Assembly (NCBI RefSeq): GCF_033115175.1
Contig: NC_084844.1
Span: 77,256,531 to 77,320,530 of the forward strand
Reading direction: 5' to 3'
Length of the DNA: 64,000 nt
Source: Lepus europaeus
Taxonomy: Eukaryota > Chordata > Mammalia > Lagomorpha > Leporidae
Of this stretch, positions 12,003 to 23,649 are shown in pieces. Position 1 is the first letter of the stretch; each line of letters begins with the position of its first letter. The position numbers and the translations under genes were made by a program. A model generated the notes under the pieces. The model ran no database searches, was not told the DNA's origin, and saw only the letters and a list, made by a program, of their open reading frames with translations.

Positions 12003-12299
12003 GGAAAGTTATAAATCTATTTTATGACTGTCAAAATTAAGTGAATATAAAATCTATTTTCTAAAACTAGTTTGATAATTAAAGGGGGCATACTAATAAG
12101 TACAATGTGATAGAATGTGTGAACAGGGACTGTCCAGAGAAAAGCAGGTTGAATGGTCACCCTAGCTATGTAACTCATTTATTAAACAAACATTAACTAA
12201 ACATTCTTTTGTGTGGTATGTTGAAAGAACTACCAGCCACTTGATTTCCCTAGAAATTGAAGTAAGAGATACTGAACAGCAAAATTTAGGAACTCAATA

Positions 12300-12389
12300 G
12301 GAAGTGGAGCAGCTGTGACATGAACCATGGCCCATATGGGATGCTGGCACCTCAGGTATCATCTGCTATGTCACAATGTCAAACCCCTA
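12300..12389 (-). mobile_element. CSINE fragment (5' end only)
   Basis: GAAGTGGAGCAGCTGTGAC... CCCATATGGGATGCTGGCAC... followed by a worn head. Only the 5' 90 bases of the element remain. Confidence 0.75.
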
Positions 12390-12399
12390 TGTGTGTTCA

Positions 12400-13800
12400 G
12401 TTTCTAACCTTCTAAATAAAATTTACTTTATGTCAGCACTAAGAACTCCTCTCTTTGTGAATGACAATGGCCTGGAATAAAAATATACCCCACAGCAGTA
12501 CCACCACTTCAGATTTACAGAGGTCAACTGTTAACCTTGTGTGTTTCCTGGGGAAGGGCAAAGGGATCATACTGTCAACTATCTCCTTGCTGGTTCCTAG
12601 GCTGGCAAACCTCTTTTCCTTTTCTCTGTTTCTAGTAAGAAGTCAACCTCCTTAACCAATTCATATTGTCTGTCTAGCAAACACTTTGCCCTGCTTCCCC
12701 TCTGCCAGAACCTCATTCAGATCATGCACCCTGGATAAGCACACTGGTCAACACCTGAGGCTGCATGAACTGCTGGTGCCAGGAGCCACATCCCGCATGC
12801 ATTAGCCAGAGCCCAGTCTGGAAGCCTCTCACCATCACCCATGCCATGGTGTTGCACCCAACTCAAGTTTATCTAAGTCCACACGAGCAGTAAGGGAAAG
12901 GCACGGGGCCAGGAGACCAGCCCTCCTTCTCAAGCCCTCCTGTCACTAACCCCATCAACTGTAGAAAAGGCTGTCTCCATAGTGACACTCCAACCTCAGA
13001 GCCAACCCATCAGACTTCTTCCACCTACCATAAAGTCTCCCTTAGTCTCCACAGGTGCTCAGAACACCTGGTGATGGTGGACTCAGTTCATTCCGATGCA
13101 GAGGCAGAGCCAGCTCTGTCCATTCCCCACCACTCATTCAAGGCTTACTCAGCTGTGGAAGTTGCAGTTAGCATCATGTGCCCAAACCTATGACTCATGT
13201 TTGCATCCTCTGGGCTTAATCAGCGTGGCCAACTTCTGAACCTGCCACTATCCCCATTGACCAATGTGCTGTAGGGGGCAGGGCTTCTCCCTAAATGTTC
13301 TCTAAGTTGTCTCAAGTTCATGTCTCCCTATGACTGGCCTTATAGGTTTGTAGTTTTTTGGTTGCACCTCCTTACAAGGCAGAGGGAAACTTTTTAGCTG
13401 TGAAAAAGAATTTCTTATGATTTTTTAAGGAAGAGCTCATTAAATCTTTCCCTGACCAAAATCATCTACCTGGTCCATTTTCTCACCTTTCAGTATACCC
13501 ATGAGTATAGGATCATATGATTACATGCTCTATTTAGATGAAACCTCATATTTCTGTTTATTTAACAAGTATTTATCATCTGCTTTCTGATGTGGGCCCA
13601 TGGGAGATCTGATCACAGGAGAGATTTAGGCTAAGGGGAAAATGCTTAGGTTTCTAAAGGATCTTCCCAAGGATTAGGAAACTTCAAGGTTAAAAGATTC
13701 TGGCCTCAATATTGGTGTGTTTCCACAGTGCCTCCCATTATCAGTGGAGAACCTTGTTACTGCCAGAGATGTGTTTCTCCCTCTAGGTCAGGCCTCTCTG
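12400..13800. other. Spacer sequence without recognised features
   Basis: Moderately GC-rich from about 12640 to 13340. No open frame, splice pair or known repeat was recognised. It does not align visibly with the right arm. Confidence 0.45.
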
Positions 13801-13812
13801 CAAAGTCACAGC

Positions 13813-14131
13813 CACGTGGTTATAAGCTGGTTAAATCACCACCTGCAATGCCAGCATCTCATATGAGAACAGGTCCATGTCCTTGCTACCCACTTCTGAT
13901 CCAGCTCTGTGTTCATGCACCTTGGAAGGCAGTGGAGGATGGCTCAAGTTCTCAGGCTCCTGCTGCCCATGAGGGAGACCTGGTTGGAGTTCCAGGCTCC
14001 AGGTTTCAGCCTGGCCCAGCTCTAGCAGTTGTGGCCTTTGGGGAGTGAACGAGAAGATGTAAGATCCCTCTCCCTGTATCTCTGTCCATCTGTAAATCTT
14101 CCTTTGAAATAAATAAAATATTTTTTAAAAA
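13813..14131 (+). mobile_element. CSINE, old copy
   Basis: Worn head GTGGTTATAAGCTGGTTAAATC, body CCAGCTCTGTGTTCATGC, TTGGGGAGTGAACGAG, tail AAATAAATAAAATATTTTTTAAAAAG. Confidence 0.85.
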
Positions 14132-14931
14132 GACAATGATGTCATTTCTGGGCTCTACCAGCTTTGAGATATGACCTTAACTCTGCTTGACATGGGCATG
14201 ATTGGGAATCAGCCTATCAGGGAATGTCAGCCTTAACCCCACCTACAAATGAGGTAGGTGATTCTACTGAGCTGCTCCAGCATTTGTCACATTGTTCTGT
14301 GATTGTCTATGTCCTTGTCATCTCTCTCCCAGGACTGCAGGTGCCTTTAGGGTAGGCAATACAGCCATATCATTCATGCTGCATCGATTATACCAAGCAC
14401 ACTATCAGGTAGAAAGCAGGCATGTGGTCCCTCTCTGCCTCCTTGTCTGCTGAGTTTCTCCTGCAATGTCAGAGGCTCTTGCTCTTTTCCTCATTTACTG
14501 ATCCCTGTGTACATCTACTGCCATAAGCACCTGTGCACAATACTCCCTAGCCCCTGGGAACCCTTGCACCCTCCAGTCCTGAAGAAAAGAAGGCCAGTGG
14601 GCATGGCACCCCCAGGCCTGCATGGGCCCCTTCCCTTACCATTGCTGGCCCTCTGCTTCCTTTCCCAGTTTCTGTCTCTTCTCCCTCCCTCAACTGGCCC
14701 CATGGGGAAGAGTTTGGGGTAGGTTCAGGTCAGGAAGTGAATCCCTTTAACTCCCTCAACTCCCTCCATCACCCCAGATTTCATGACCTACCTTGTGCAT
14801 ATGTGAGGAAGACTGGACAGTCCACTGAAAACAGAGGCCTGGTGCAGTCCAGCTTGACAGTGAGTAGGAGGGAGAGGCCTGATCCACTCTGGGTGGTGCA
14901 TAAGAACTGGGGCCTCATCAGGGCCACTGCA

Positions 14932-15633
14932 ATGGCACAGCAGTGGATGATAAGACTATGGAAGGCCCTGGTGCTCAACAGCAGAAATACTCTGTAGGAG
15001 GCTTCTGCAACACGCTTGTTGTTGAGTCCATCCTCTATGACTTGGAGGTCACCATATTCTGACCCCCTCCACACACACCCTCTAGAAAGGCTGCTACTTC
15101 AAGGCACATATTACGTCTCCTACTGACTACCCATATTCATCACTTACCTTCAGACTCTTGACCAGCATGTGGCACCCCTAAATTTCTGAGAATGGAGACG
15201 CATGCATTTCAAGTCTTCATTCACCTGTAGATGACACACAGAATGAAGAACTGCCCTCTAAAAGGTGGATCCTACTCAGAATGTGAGGACTGCCCTGTTA
15301 AGTGTAATCTCACTGCTTAACCAGACCAATACCTTCTCCCCAGGCAATGTGAATGCTTTGATTATGTTCAGGATATGGAGGAATACCAAAGGAAAAGACA
15401 AAGAAGATGACGAAATCATTGGAAACAGGTTTCAGCTACTGAGGCTGAAGCAGAAAAGGATGCTGTGAAGGTCTCCACAACCTTGGCAGAATACTGCATC
15501 AAATTTAAAGTGCTGTCCAATGACCATAGCTCAGCTTCACTTCGTGATGACTTGTCTGATGATGACACTGATGAGGAGGAAGAGGATAAAGATGTCAAGT
15601 GTTCTTTTGGTTTTGGGAATGAGGAGTCCCAAT
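14932..15633 (+). pseudogene. UBE2R2: Processed pseudogene of ubiquitin-conjugating enzyme E2 R2
   Basis: Intronless and collinear with the coding sequence of UBE2R2, a CDC34-type E2 enzyme that works with cullin-RING ligases. It begins MAQQ, then has a stretch matching KALMLE..SL and another matching VEGF.ITLV.ES.LY..EV.IF. The middle is recognisable at the DNA level, including the WHPN region and the E2 core. The C-terminal part reads PTQNVRT.LLSVISLLN..NTFSP.NV and then TTLAEYCIK.KV.SND, followed by a degraded acidic tail and GNEES. It is broken by a stop at about codon 22, a deletion of about 12 bases plus a one-base frameshift soon after, a further stop in the CIF/GPP region, other frameshifts, and loss of the normal stop. 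The acidic tail and SND word fit UBE2R2 better than CDC34. 3' UTR-like sequence may continue to about 16.0 kb. It lies in the spacer between the arms and is not functional. Confidence 0.88.
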
Positions 15634-15639
15634 GGACTC

Positions 15640-16480
15640 CTTCAGTACCTCCGTGCTGCCCTGCCTTCTCAGAAAGGAGGGAAGCAAGTGGGGACTTAGC
15701 GGTGGCCTCTCAGTAAAAACCTAATCACAGTAGGGGGGAAAAACAAACGGTTCCTGCTGACTCCCCTTGTGAATCTGTTTCTCCTTTTTATGGATTTTAC
15801 TGGAGAGCAAAAAGCTCTTTCATCACTGTATTCATTCATTTTTTTTTAAATGACAACAACCCAAGCTCCTAGTTTACATCTTCGCTACAGAATATACACA
15901 GCAAAACACATATGGTCTGTCTTTATATTCCTAAAGAACTAAATAGTTTTCAAGATGTTTAATATGTTTAAAGCTGAGAACCCATTGAGAGCTCACAAAA
16001 GCTGCATACACTGGGTAGCAGGAGAAACTGGAAAAGAAAACACAAAAAAAGTTTAAAAAGCAAATTTCCCAAGGATTACTTGCATTTTTATTAGTGTATG
16101 CACTTTCATTGTGCAGCATGGTAGTGAATATGGTTCCTTTCTCTTCATAAGGCTGGGATACATGGTGCATAGAGGATTTCTATGCTTAGGGTAAGTCTCA
16201 TGAAAAATGGTCTGTTAGCTTTCATGAAACCATCCTAACCATGCGGCCTCAGCCACTCTGAGGAGAGGATCGGATTTTGTTTTATGAAATCAGTTGGGAT
16301 CTAAAGCCTGAAATAAATATTCGTACTTTACATAGACAAAAAACAGGCACGCAAAAATATTTGTGAGCAAGAGAGGGAATGAAGAGCAACGAGAACAGAT
16401 GTCACTTCAGTGACAGGAGCACAGAGATGCATATACCTATTCCTGGATTCTTGGAGTTGGAACACATTCTACCTTCTCTG
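15640..16480. other. Sequence after the UBE2R2 pseudogene
   Basis: The first part may be the 3' UTR of the retrocopy (TGCCTTCTCAG, AAAAACAAACGGTTCC). I see no clear poly(A) tail; A-rich stretches occur at about 16030-16060. The rest is unremarkable. Confidence 0.35.
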
Positions 16481-16499
16481 TTCTTACCTAGGCATTACC

Positions 16500-16625
16500 A
16501 TCAGTTGGGTAACCAGTCAACATATACTCAGAATGTCTCTGCTAAGGGATTCAGCAGTGAATAAGACAACAGGTTATCTATCTGCAAAGAGTATATATTC
16601 TGGAGAGAGGGTAGAGAAGGTAGAA
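16500..16625 (-). mobile_element. L2 relic in the spacer
   Basis: GGATTCAGCAGTGAATAAGACAACAGG and AGAGTATATATTCTGG have the order of an antisense L2 3' end. Confidence 0.5.
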
Positions 16626-16629
16626 TAGA

Positions 16630-19370
16630 AAAATAACCAAATAAGTTACTATAAGTAAAATAACAAAGGTAAGAGGTCATGAGATGGTCTCTCCTGTTTC
16701 TGGCCTTGTTATATCCTGAGTTGTGGCCCAAGAACAGAGTACAGTCGGTTTTACTGGCTGTGAAGAATGAAGTAATCCTGCCTCTCTGTATTAAAGGCCT
16801 TCTTTAATGCTCCCTCTTAAACCTTTTATGGTCACCTTGATTTCTCCCTGAATGCCATTTTTCTTCTTCAGTGCTACAGAAATCAATTGTATCATTTCCA
16901 AAACCTCATCAAGCTATTAGTGTTTTTGGACAAAGACAAGGCAAAATGCATTCAAATAATGGGAGTTCAAGATTTCAGTGTATACTTGGTGCTGTAAACT
17001 ACAATTTAACCCAACACTTGGCTCTCTTAAACCTTGGCTCTCTTCTGTGCTCTGCTTCACTAGAAAACCTAAAGTGAAACTTATTTGTTCAAACTCACAT
17101 GGGAACTATAGGCCTAGGGCAGCAAGAATAAATGGAAAGGAGACTGAGGAAAATAAAATAAAAGGGAGTGTATTGCCAAGTTTTTCAGAGCTTGAAATAA
17201 ACTCCAACTAGTTGCTCTGTCTTGCAGGATGTACATCTAGGCATTCTAGACTCTGTGAGAAAATCACATCTCAGATGGAAGAATGGATGGGTTATGCTAC
17301 TCCATCACTCAGCAACCATGCAGACACTAGATCATTTTGGTTCATCTGAGACGAGAAAGTGTGAGCAGTCAAAGCCCCTGATTTGGTCGATCTAGACCTG
17401 CTGTGGTACCAACGCTGGTGTCAAAACTTGACTATACAAGTGAAACTGGGATAACAAGATGTGCTAGTAAATGAGGTAACAGTACTGGCAGCTGGGACAT
17501 CCAATAAGCAATTGGCCAAAGCCTGGGATCAGAGGTGAAGATGAGGTAGTGAATTTCAGGAAGAAAAATGAACTAAGTCCAGTAAACAGACCCAGGTCCA
17601 GTCTCCTAGCTTCTGCATTAAGTGACTGAACTTAAACCAAAACTGAGAACAGGAACCAACGACAAGACAAAACTGATTCTTCTATTATATGCACAAAATC
17701 TCAGGAAAAAAGTAAGATAGTCATCAAAGCTGGACTTTATACAGCAATTGAAAGGCAGAGACCTTTCAAAAGGCATGGCTGCTCCCAAACCTGAAATAGT
17801 CAAGAGAATGAAAACAGTGTCAAAAATCACCTTATGTGGAAATTTGAAGTCATTATTACCTTCATAGTTCTTGAAAGCTATATAGGAGCATAATGTAGAT
17901 TCAAAGACTGTGGGCTCAGAAAGCCTGTTCAGAGTTGAGTTTTCTTCAGATCCTCCATCTCTAGTGCTTACTTGAAATAGAAAAAAAAAACATGAACACT
18001 AAGCACAGTACCTGAAAGCCGTGGTGGTTATTACAGCTCTCACCATTCTCTAACTCTCCAACTCCTCTTTCCCTCATGATAACCACCAGCCCTTCTCCTC
18101 ACTGCTGGCCCATACTCGCAGTCTCCTGTCATTCAAGTGGCAGTGGGAGCTGGGTTTCTTCTCCCCTAACTCTCAACAAGGCTATTCCTGCAAGCCTGAG
18201 CCATCCATCTCCCTAGGAACCTGAAGTTGAACTAAGAGAAGGATCTGGTGGGTGTGTGTGTGTGTGTGTATGTGGCCAGGATGGCAATGTGCCCCTTTTT
18301 CTCCATGTCCCTCACTCAGACCTAGTTAATTTTCTCTGTGGTTTTAATAGAGATTTGTTGAAAACGTCAGCAGCATATTGCAGCAGCATATTGGTGTTCT
18401 TCATAGGCCTGCAAGTGCTTAGAAAGCTGCCATGCTCAGTACTGAGTGATCTCTTTGGGAGGTCAATTGTGGCAACAGGAAGTCCCTGGGGACACACATA
18501 TTTTCTTGAATTGGCCTTTTTCTCTCCCCTGTGAATCAGGAATCAAATAAATCCATCTGTTCAGTGAGGCTAAATTGTCCCAGCTGCTCCATGCTGTTTC
18601 CCCTCTGTCTCCTCTTGGGTCCTTACCTCCTCACCTCACATCCTCTGACCCTATTCATCTAACCTTGCCCACTGGACCATGCACATGCCCCCCTAAGATG
18701 TGGATCACAAACTTGTGAAGCCCACAGTCCTGTCCAAAGGTTCAAGGTCTGCTTGAGATACCCACCCACTACCCAGAGGCAAAACATCTCTAGAAAAATT
18801 GGGGCTACACTATGTTTTAGATATGGTACACCAAGGGGAAGGAAAAAGCAAAGTTGGAAAGCAAAAGTGTTATTATTTACAAGGCTTTCAGGATCTATCA
18901 AATTCAAAAGAAGCAAAAGGAGATGACAATCCAAAATGGTGGGTAACTTTCCTCCTAACCCAAGAATTGGCATGTTTCATTCACTACTGCTACTCCCCTA
19001 TGCCCTCTCCTCTCAACCTTATCTTGAGAGCCCTCTACTCTCTGTACTCAATCAGTTTCACTAACGACCAGCCCTAGTTTTCTGCATCCAGTGAACCACT
19101 AGTTTCCAGTTAGAATCACTGTCACGTCTAGGGTTGGGAATCAGCCTTACCCAGGTGGAAGGTAACCTTGAAAACACCATCATCTCTTCTGGGTGTGAGG
19201 TGCTAGGCTACTTGAACATTCCACTTCCCAATCCCCAATGTTCTTTCCTTGCCCATAAAAGCCCTGCTAGCAGCAAGGATCACTGGCCCTCCTCAGAGCT
19301 CTAAATATGAGTAAAGGGCCTGGAAACTATAGCTGAACAGCTAAAGTGCTGAAAGGGGCTGAAGTTTGGA
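16630..19370. other. Spacer sequence, no genes seen
   Basis: SINE-free, AT-rich spacer apart from the TG repeat at 18250. No coding potential or RNA gene recognised. Confidence 0.45.
18250..18271. repeat. (TG)n microsatellite
   Basis: About ten TG units with a GG start and a TATG end. Confidence 0.85.
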
Positions 19371-19379
19371 CCTAGACAG

Positions 19380-19680
19380 TACAAAATTTGAATCCTAGTT
19401 TTCAAGCTTATGGACTCTGTGACTTGAGAAACCTCTGTGGTTTTATTCCACGTTGTCTAAGCACCATCCTGTAATAAAATGATTTGCCTCTGGGTCTATC
19501 TCCTATAATAATCTGAAGATTCTTAGGGGAACCTTAACCATCAATATATTCCTTGTTGATATATTTTAGAAATAAGTGAAATCACTTTCTCTTGACCTGT
19601 TTTCTCAATTATAAAATAAAGATGATACTTGCATGATCAATGTAGCAAAGAATAAACTTAGCACATGCCCTCCAGCATAG
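19380..19680 (+). mobile_element. Possible MIR, split
   Basis: AAATTTGAATCCTAG...CTCTGTGACTTGAGAAACCTCTGTGG, then about 19590 CTGTTTTCTCAATTATAAAATAAAGATGATAC, follow the sense MIR order with extra sequence between. Confidence 0.45.
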
Positions 19681-19856
19681 GGTGCGTTGCTAAAGAGTGA
19701 AGCACCCTTGAATTTCCTCTTCAGCTTGCTCATCAGTTTTTATCTGTCCCTATCTCAGCTTCAAGCTCAGCCTTCTGGGGTTTTCCTAACACTCATCAGG
19801 TTTCCTCATTCACCTTGGCCTCTATGGAATGGTTTTCCTTTCCCTCCCCTCCCCAC

Positions 19857-19919
19857 CCCTTCCCTTCCCTTCCCTTCCCTTCCCTTCCCTTCCCTTCCCT
19901 TCCCTTCTCTTCCCTTCCC
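19857..19919. repeat. (TTCCC)n pentanucleotide repeat
   Basis: About twelve tandem TTCCC units with one CTTCTC variant near the right end. One strand is purely pyrimidine. Confidence 0.95.
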
Positions 19920-19924
19920 ACCAG

Positions 19925-21640
19925 GTCCCTTGTTTCCCAACTCACCTATAAACTGCTGCCTCTGATTCCACTGATTGCCTTTGCTTCCCTGGGCTTCCTT
20001 TTCATCTGTAGCAATGCAGATGCTCCCAGGCCTACAATCTATATCAGCTTTCAGCATAAAGGATTTTATATCAGCTTTAATACATTGTTCTTTCTGATGC
20101 TAGGCTGCAACTTGCTCCTGTAAAATTACCAGTTTCTAACAATGTTACTCCAAAGGCCTTGGTTTTGCTCCATGAGTGCATCATGGATGCTGGCCTTGAA
20201 TGCCTTGATATTCTATTCTTACAGTTCCATGACAGCTGTGAGTATGGTGATCTCCTAGATGTCAAGATTTCTGCCTACATATTACATTCAGTTAGGGGTC
20301 ATAGAGCTCCAAAGCACTGTTGTTAGAGCCATTCCATGTATTCACTGTGCACATCTACTGAGTTTATCTTCTCTTTGTGCCCAACTACTCCCATCAGAGT
20401 AGCCAAGATAGAGGGGGTTTATTTAAGAGTCATGATGCTGAACCAGAAGCAGGCTCCATCATATGTACTCTATGATGTCTATTTCAGATATTCTTGGACA
20501 CTTTTACTTATTTCCTGCTTCATTGAGTTTTAGGTAGCTGAGGTTGGTGGACACATGAACTGTGAATTAGTGAGGAATAACATATTCAACTTTGCATTTT
20601 ATAATTTTGTAGGTTTTTGAATTTAATATTTTATTTATATTGATCCTATAGAGGATGATTATTCTAGTTTCTAAGTAACTGCATTATAATGAGGATCAGT
20701 GCATATGCTAGTAAAGATGACTTGATCATTGACGTAGTGCTTATGTGCTGCATGCATCCATGAACTTGTGTCCTGGACTTTTGGGGATTTTATGTTGATC
20801 AGAGGAAGCCTTTTACCACTGATGAACATTAATGTGCTAACATCTTGTTCCGTAAACAATAAAATTCTACTTAGGATTTACCTAGGAGTTTCCTTCTGCC
20901 TACCGCAGTAAAATGCCAAAATCCTATTGATTCTACTTTTAGATCTCACTGTGATGTATCCCCTTGTCTCCATTCCCACTGTCTCGTAACCTTGCTTCCT
21001 GCTCTTCTATATCTCAACTAAATTTCCTTTAATAGACTTCAGAGTTGACCTCTGTGCTTCTTGTCTTTCTTATCTCTGGGGCCAAAGCCTTTGGCTTATA
21101 TCTTGCTCCTCAATCTCTCTTACTTCAATTTCTAGGGAAAGCAAGTGGCTGGTAGTTCTTTCATCACACCACACAAAATACTGCTCAATAAATTTTGGTT
21201 AAATAAATGAATGAATCATCTTATACAGCTAGGGTTATTGTGAACTATGTGGGGATCTAAAAATACCTATTCTAGGCTCTTGCCTCTTTCCTAGAGAAGC
21301 ATTCTAAGCACAGGTACAGATACAACAAAATGACAGTTTATATAAAAGGTGAGGTAATCACACACACATCTGGGTTATATTCAGGAATAGATTGGTCTGG
21401 GAAGGAAAAAGATGAGATATTTCAGTACCCTGCTCCTCTATGTCAGCAGGGAGAGAGAAAGCATGCCTCTCCCTGTTCTGGGTCTATTACGAGGTTGGAA
21501 AAGGGGAGTGGTTACACAGGACCAATATCAGAGGAGGTGCATCCTAGGGAAGGAGTCATTTAATTGACAGGTGTGTCAATAGGATTATATGAGGGAAGTA
21601 TTGCTTCCAGCTTGTGGTCCTAATCTAGCTACTTGTCTTA
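19925..21640. other. Spacer sequence up to the right arm
   Basis: Single-copy-looking sequence with one L2 end at 21165. No gene found. Confidence 0.45.
21165..21225 (+). mobile_element. L2 3' terminus
   Basis: CTGCTCAATAAATTTTGGTTAAATAAATGAATGAATC matches the terminal part of L2 on the plus strand. Confidence 0.5.
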
Positions 21641-21803
21641 TCCCATATCAGGGTGACAATTCAACCTGAGTGGTCCTGGATGGTTTCTCTTCACACGTTT
21701 CTTCCCTGTGTAAATACTAATATACTCTTTTTATGATTAAACTTTTCTTAGAACAATTCATTGTGTAACTACCTAATTCTGGCAGTTATCAAATATATTT
21801 CTT

Positions 21804-22716
21804 TTTTATTATTAAACTTTTATTTAATGAATATAAATTTTCAAAGTACAGCTTATGGGTTACAATGGCTTCTCCCCTCCCAAAACTTCCCTCCCACCCA
21901 CAACCCTCCCCTTTCCCGCTCCCTCTCCCCTTCCAATCACATCAAGATTCATTTTCAATTCTCTTTATATACAGAAGACCAGTTTAGTATATATTAGGTA
22001 AAGATTTCAACAGTTTGCCCCCATATAGCAACACAAAGTGAAAAAAATACTGTTGGAGTACTAGTTATAGCATTAAATAAGAGTGTACAGCACATTAAAG
22101 ACAGAGATCCTACATAATATTTTTTTAAAAAATTAATTAATTTTCTATGCCATTTCCAATTTAACACCAGGTTTTTTTTTTTTCATTTCCAATTATCTTT
22201 ATATACAGAAGATCGATTCAGTATATATTAAGTAAAGATCTCATCAGTTTGTACCCACGCAGAAACACAAAGTGTAAAAATACTGTTTCAGTACTAGTTA
22301 TAGCATCACTGCACATTAGACAACACATTAAGGACAGATCCCACATGGGATGTAAGTACACAGTGACTCCTGTTGCTGACTTAACAATTTGACACTCCTG
22401 TTCATGGCGTCAGTAATCTCCCTAGGCTCTAGTCATGAGTTGTCAGGGCTATGGAAGCCTTTAGAGTTCGCTGACTTTGATCTTATTCCGATAGGATCAT
22501 AGTCAAAGTGGAAGTTCTCTCCTCCCTTTGGAGAAAGGTACTTCCTTCTTTGATGGCCCCGTTCTTTCCACTGGGATCTCACTCACAGAGATCTTTCATT
22601 TAGGTCTTCTTTTTTTTTTTTTTCTTTTCCATGGTATCTTGGCTTTCCATGCCTACAATACTCTCATGGGCTCTTCAGCCAGATCCGAATGCCTTAAGGG
22701 CTGATTCTGAGGCCAG
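21804..22716 (-). mobile_element. 5'-truncated L1, 3' UTR only
   Basis: A minus-strand L1 3' end that begins at the left with the complement of an A-rich tail. It contains the purine-rich (here cytosine-rich) tract typical of L1 3' UTRs. Direct repeats GTTATCAAATATATTTCT flank it (about 21786-21803 and 22717-22736). It matches the 3' part of the L1 at 59590-60290. An internal segment of about 150-190 bases is present twice in tandem (about 21955-22115 and 22186-22330). It splits block H/I of the right duplication arm and is absent from the left arm. Confidence 0.85.
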
Positions 22717-22799
22717 AGTGTTATCAAATATATTTCTAACTCTTTTTGCCTTTACTAAATAGTGAGCTCTTGGGGGACAGAGATTTTTTTTTTGTTCAC

Positions 22800-22925
22800 T
22801 GTTTATACTCTCATTTATTTGTTCAACTAACTGACTCTGTCAGGTGCTGAGGTTATGTCAAATAAAGCAAACTTGGTTCTTGACCTCATGAAGTTTACAA
22901 TCTTGCAGGAAAGAGCAATCTAGCC
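22800..22925 (-). mobile_element. L2 relic, right arm
   Basis: The plus strand reads TCATTTATTTGTTCAAC, CAGGTGCTGAGGTTATG and TTCTTGACCTCATGAAG, the complement of an L2 3' end. It is the counterpart of 11395-11475. Confidence 0.5.
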
Positions 22926-23201
22926 CAAGAATATTACCTACATATAAATACTAGTGGGAAGTGAGTGGACAAAGATTTACACATTCCTAATCAAGCAACT
23001 CCAATACCATAAACTGTAAAAGACAGAAGCAGTCATAAACACAGAGCTCCACATGATCCCGTTAATCATGTACTTAATGAGTTTCTACATAAAAATTTTA
23101 AAATACAAATAGCACATATATACCTAAGAATTCATACTATTTAGGTAGTACCATGAATTAAGCATATGAAAAAAGTGACCACGTAATAAGAACAGGGCTA
23201 G

Positions 23202-23256
23202 AATTTTTTTTAAAAGATTTATTCATTTGAAAGAGTTACACACAGAGAGAAATCTA
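23202..23256 (-). mobile_element. CSINE 3' fragment
   Basis: AAAAGATTTATTCATTTGAAAGAGTTACACACAGAGAGAAAT only, just upstream of the right promoter and absent from the equivalent left-arm position. Confidence 0.75.
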
Positions 23257-23528
23257 AATGCTAAACTATGCCCTCTGCAATCCCCCTAAAAGTTATAGGG
23301 AATTCACACCCACTCATTATTTGGTTCTTACGGGCAAAAGCACAGAGAAGCCCGCCAGGAACAAAGCAGAGGGTACGATTTTTCAGAAAGAAGTTTAGGA
23401 AGCTTAGGAAGAAGCCAGGATTTGGCAGTCAGCTAGTAATGGAGGTGTCAAAGATTTTGGCACAAGCCAGAAAAAAGAGCACCTACCAATCTCTGAGATT
23501 TTTTTCCATGGGGGAAGTGAGGAGTGGG

Positions 23529-23537
23529 TGTAAACAA
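23529..23537 (+). promoter_or_regulatory. Forkhead-type site, right promoter
   Basis: TGTAAACAA, identical to the element at the equivalent place in the left arm (10106-10114, minus strand). The surrounding sequence has diverged more than the site, which is the reason to list it. Confidence 0.45.
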
Positions 23538-23623
23538 GGACAAATGCCTTCTAGTTTCCACCTGCCTCTACCTGCCGCAGGCTTTGAAGCCCCTGGGAGG
23601 CTCTCTGGCAACCCTGGGTCTGG

Positions 23624-23640
23624 ACTCCATTTCCCAGAGT
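23624..23640 (+). promoter_or_regulatory. ZNF143-like site, right promoter
   Basis: ACTCCATTTCCCAGAGT, followed by TCCTAG. It resembles the ZNF143 promoter element and is shared with the left promoter. It suggests a transcription start shortly downstream. Confidence 0.5.
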
Positions 23641-23649
23641 TCCTAGGAG

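Larger units (their letters stand above)
1..12175 (+). repeat. Left arm of a large inverted duplication
   Basis: This stretch is the reverse complement, with indels, of the right arm at about 21640-29400. Collinear blocks aligned by eye (left with right) are 233-690 with 28620-29120; 1034-1535 with 28075-28580; 1750-2215 with 27380-27800; 4605-5415 (minus an inserted SINE) with 26345-26800; 7090-7800 with 25265-25930; 7905-8240 with 24480-24745; 9450-10320 with 23300-24110; 10640-11535 with 22736-23290; 12050-12175 with 21640-21785. In one 64-base ungapped stretch (1985-2048 against 27529-27592) I counted 52 matches. The left end is cut by the window, so the arm probably continues outside. 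Later insertions (SINEs, one LTR-like repeat) account for much of the extra length on this side. Confidence 0.88.

Noticed and set aside
12640-13400. Possible old LTR or gene remnant in this GC-richer spacer segment
   Set aside because: No second copy in the window, no recognised family and no open frame; too little to call.
14932-15633. CDC34 (UBE2R1) as the parent of the retrocopy
   Set aside because: The C-terminal words AEAEKD, CIK.KV.SND and the long acidic tail fit UBE2R2 better; confirmation needs alignment.
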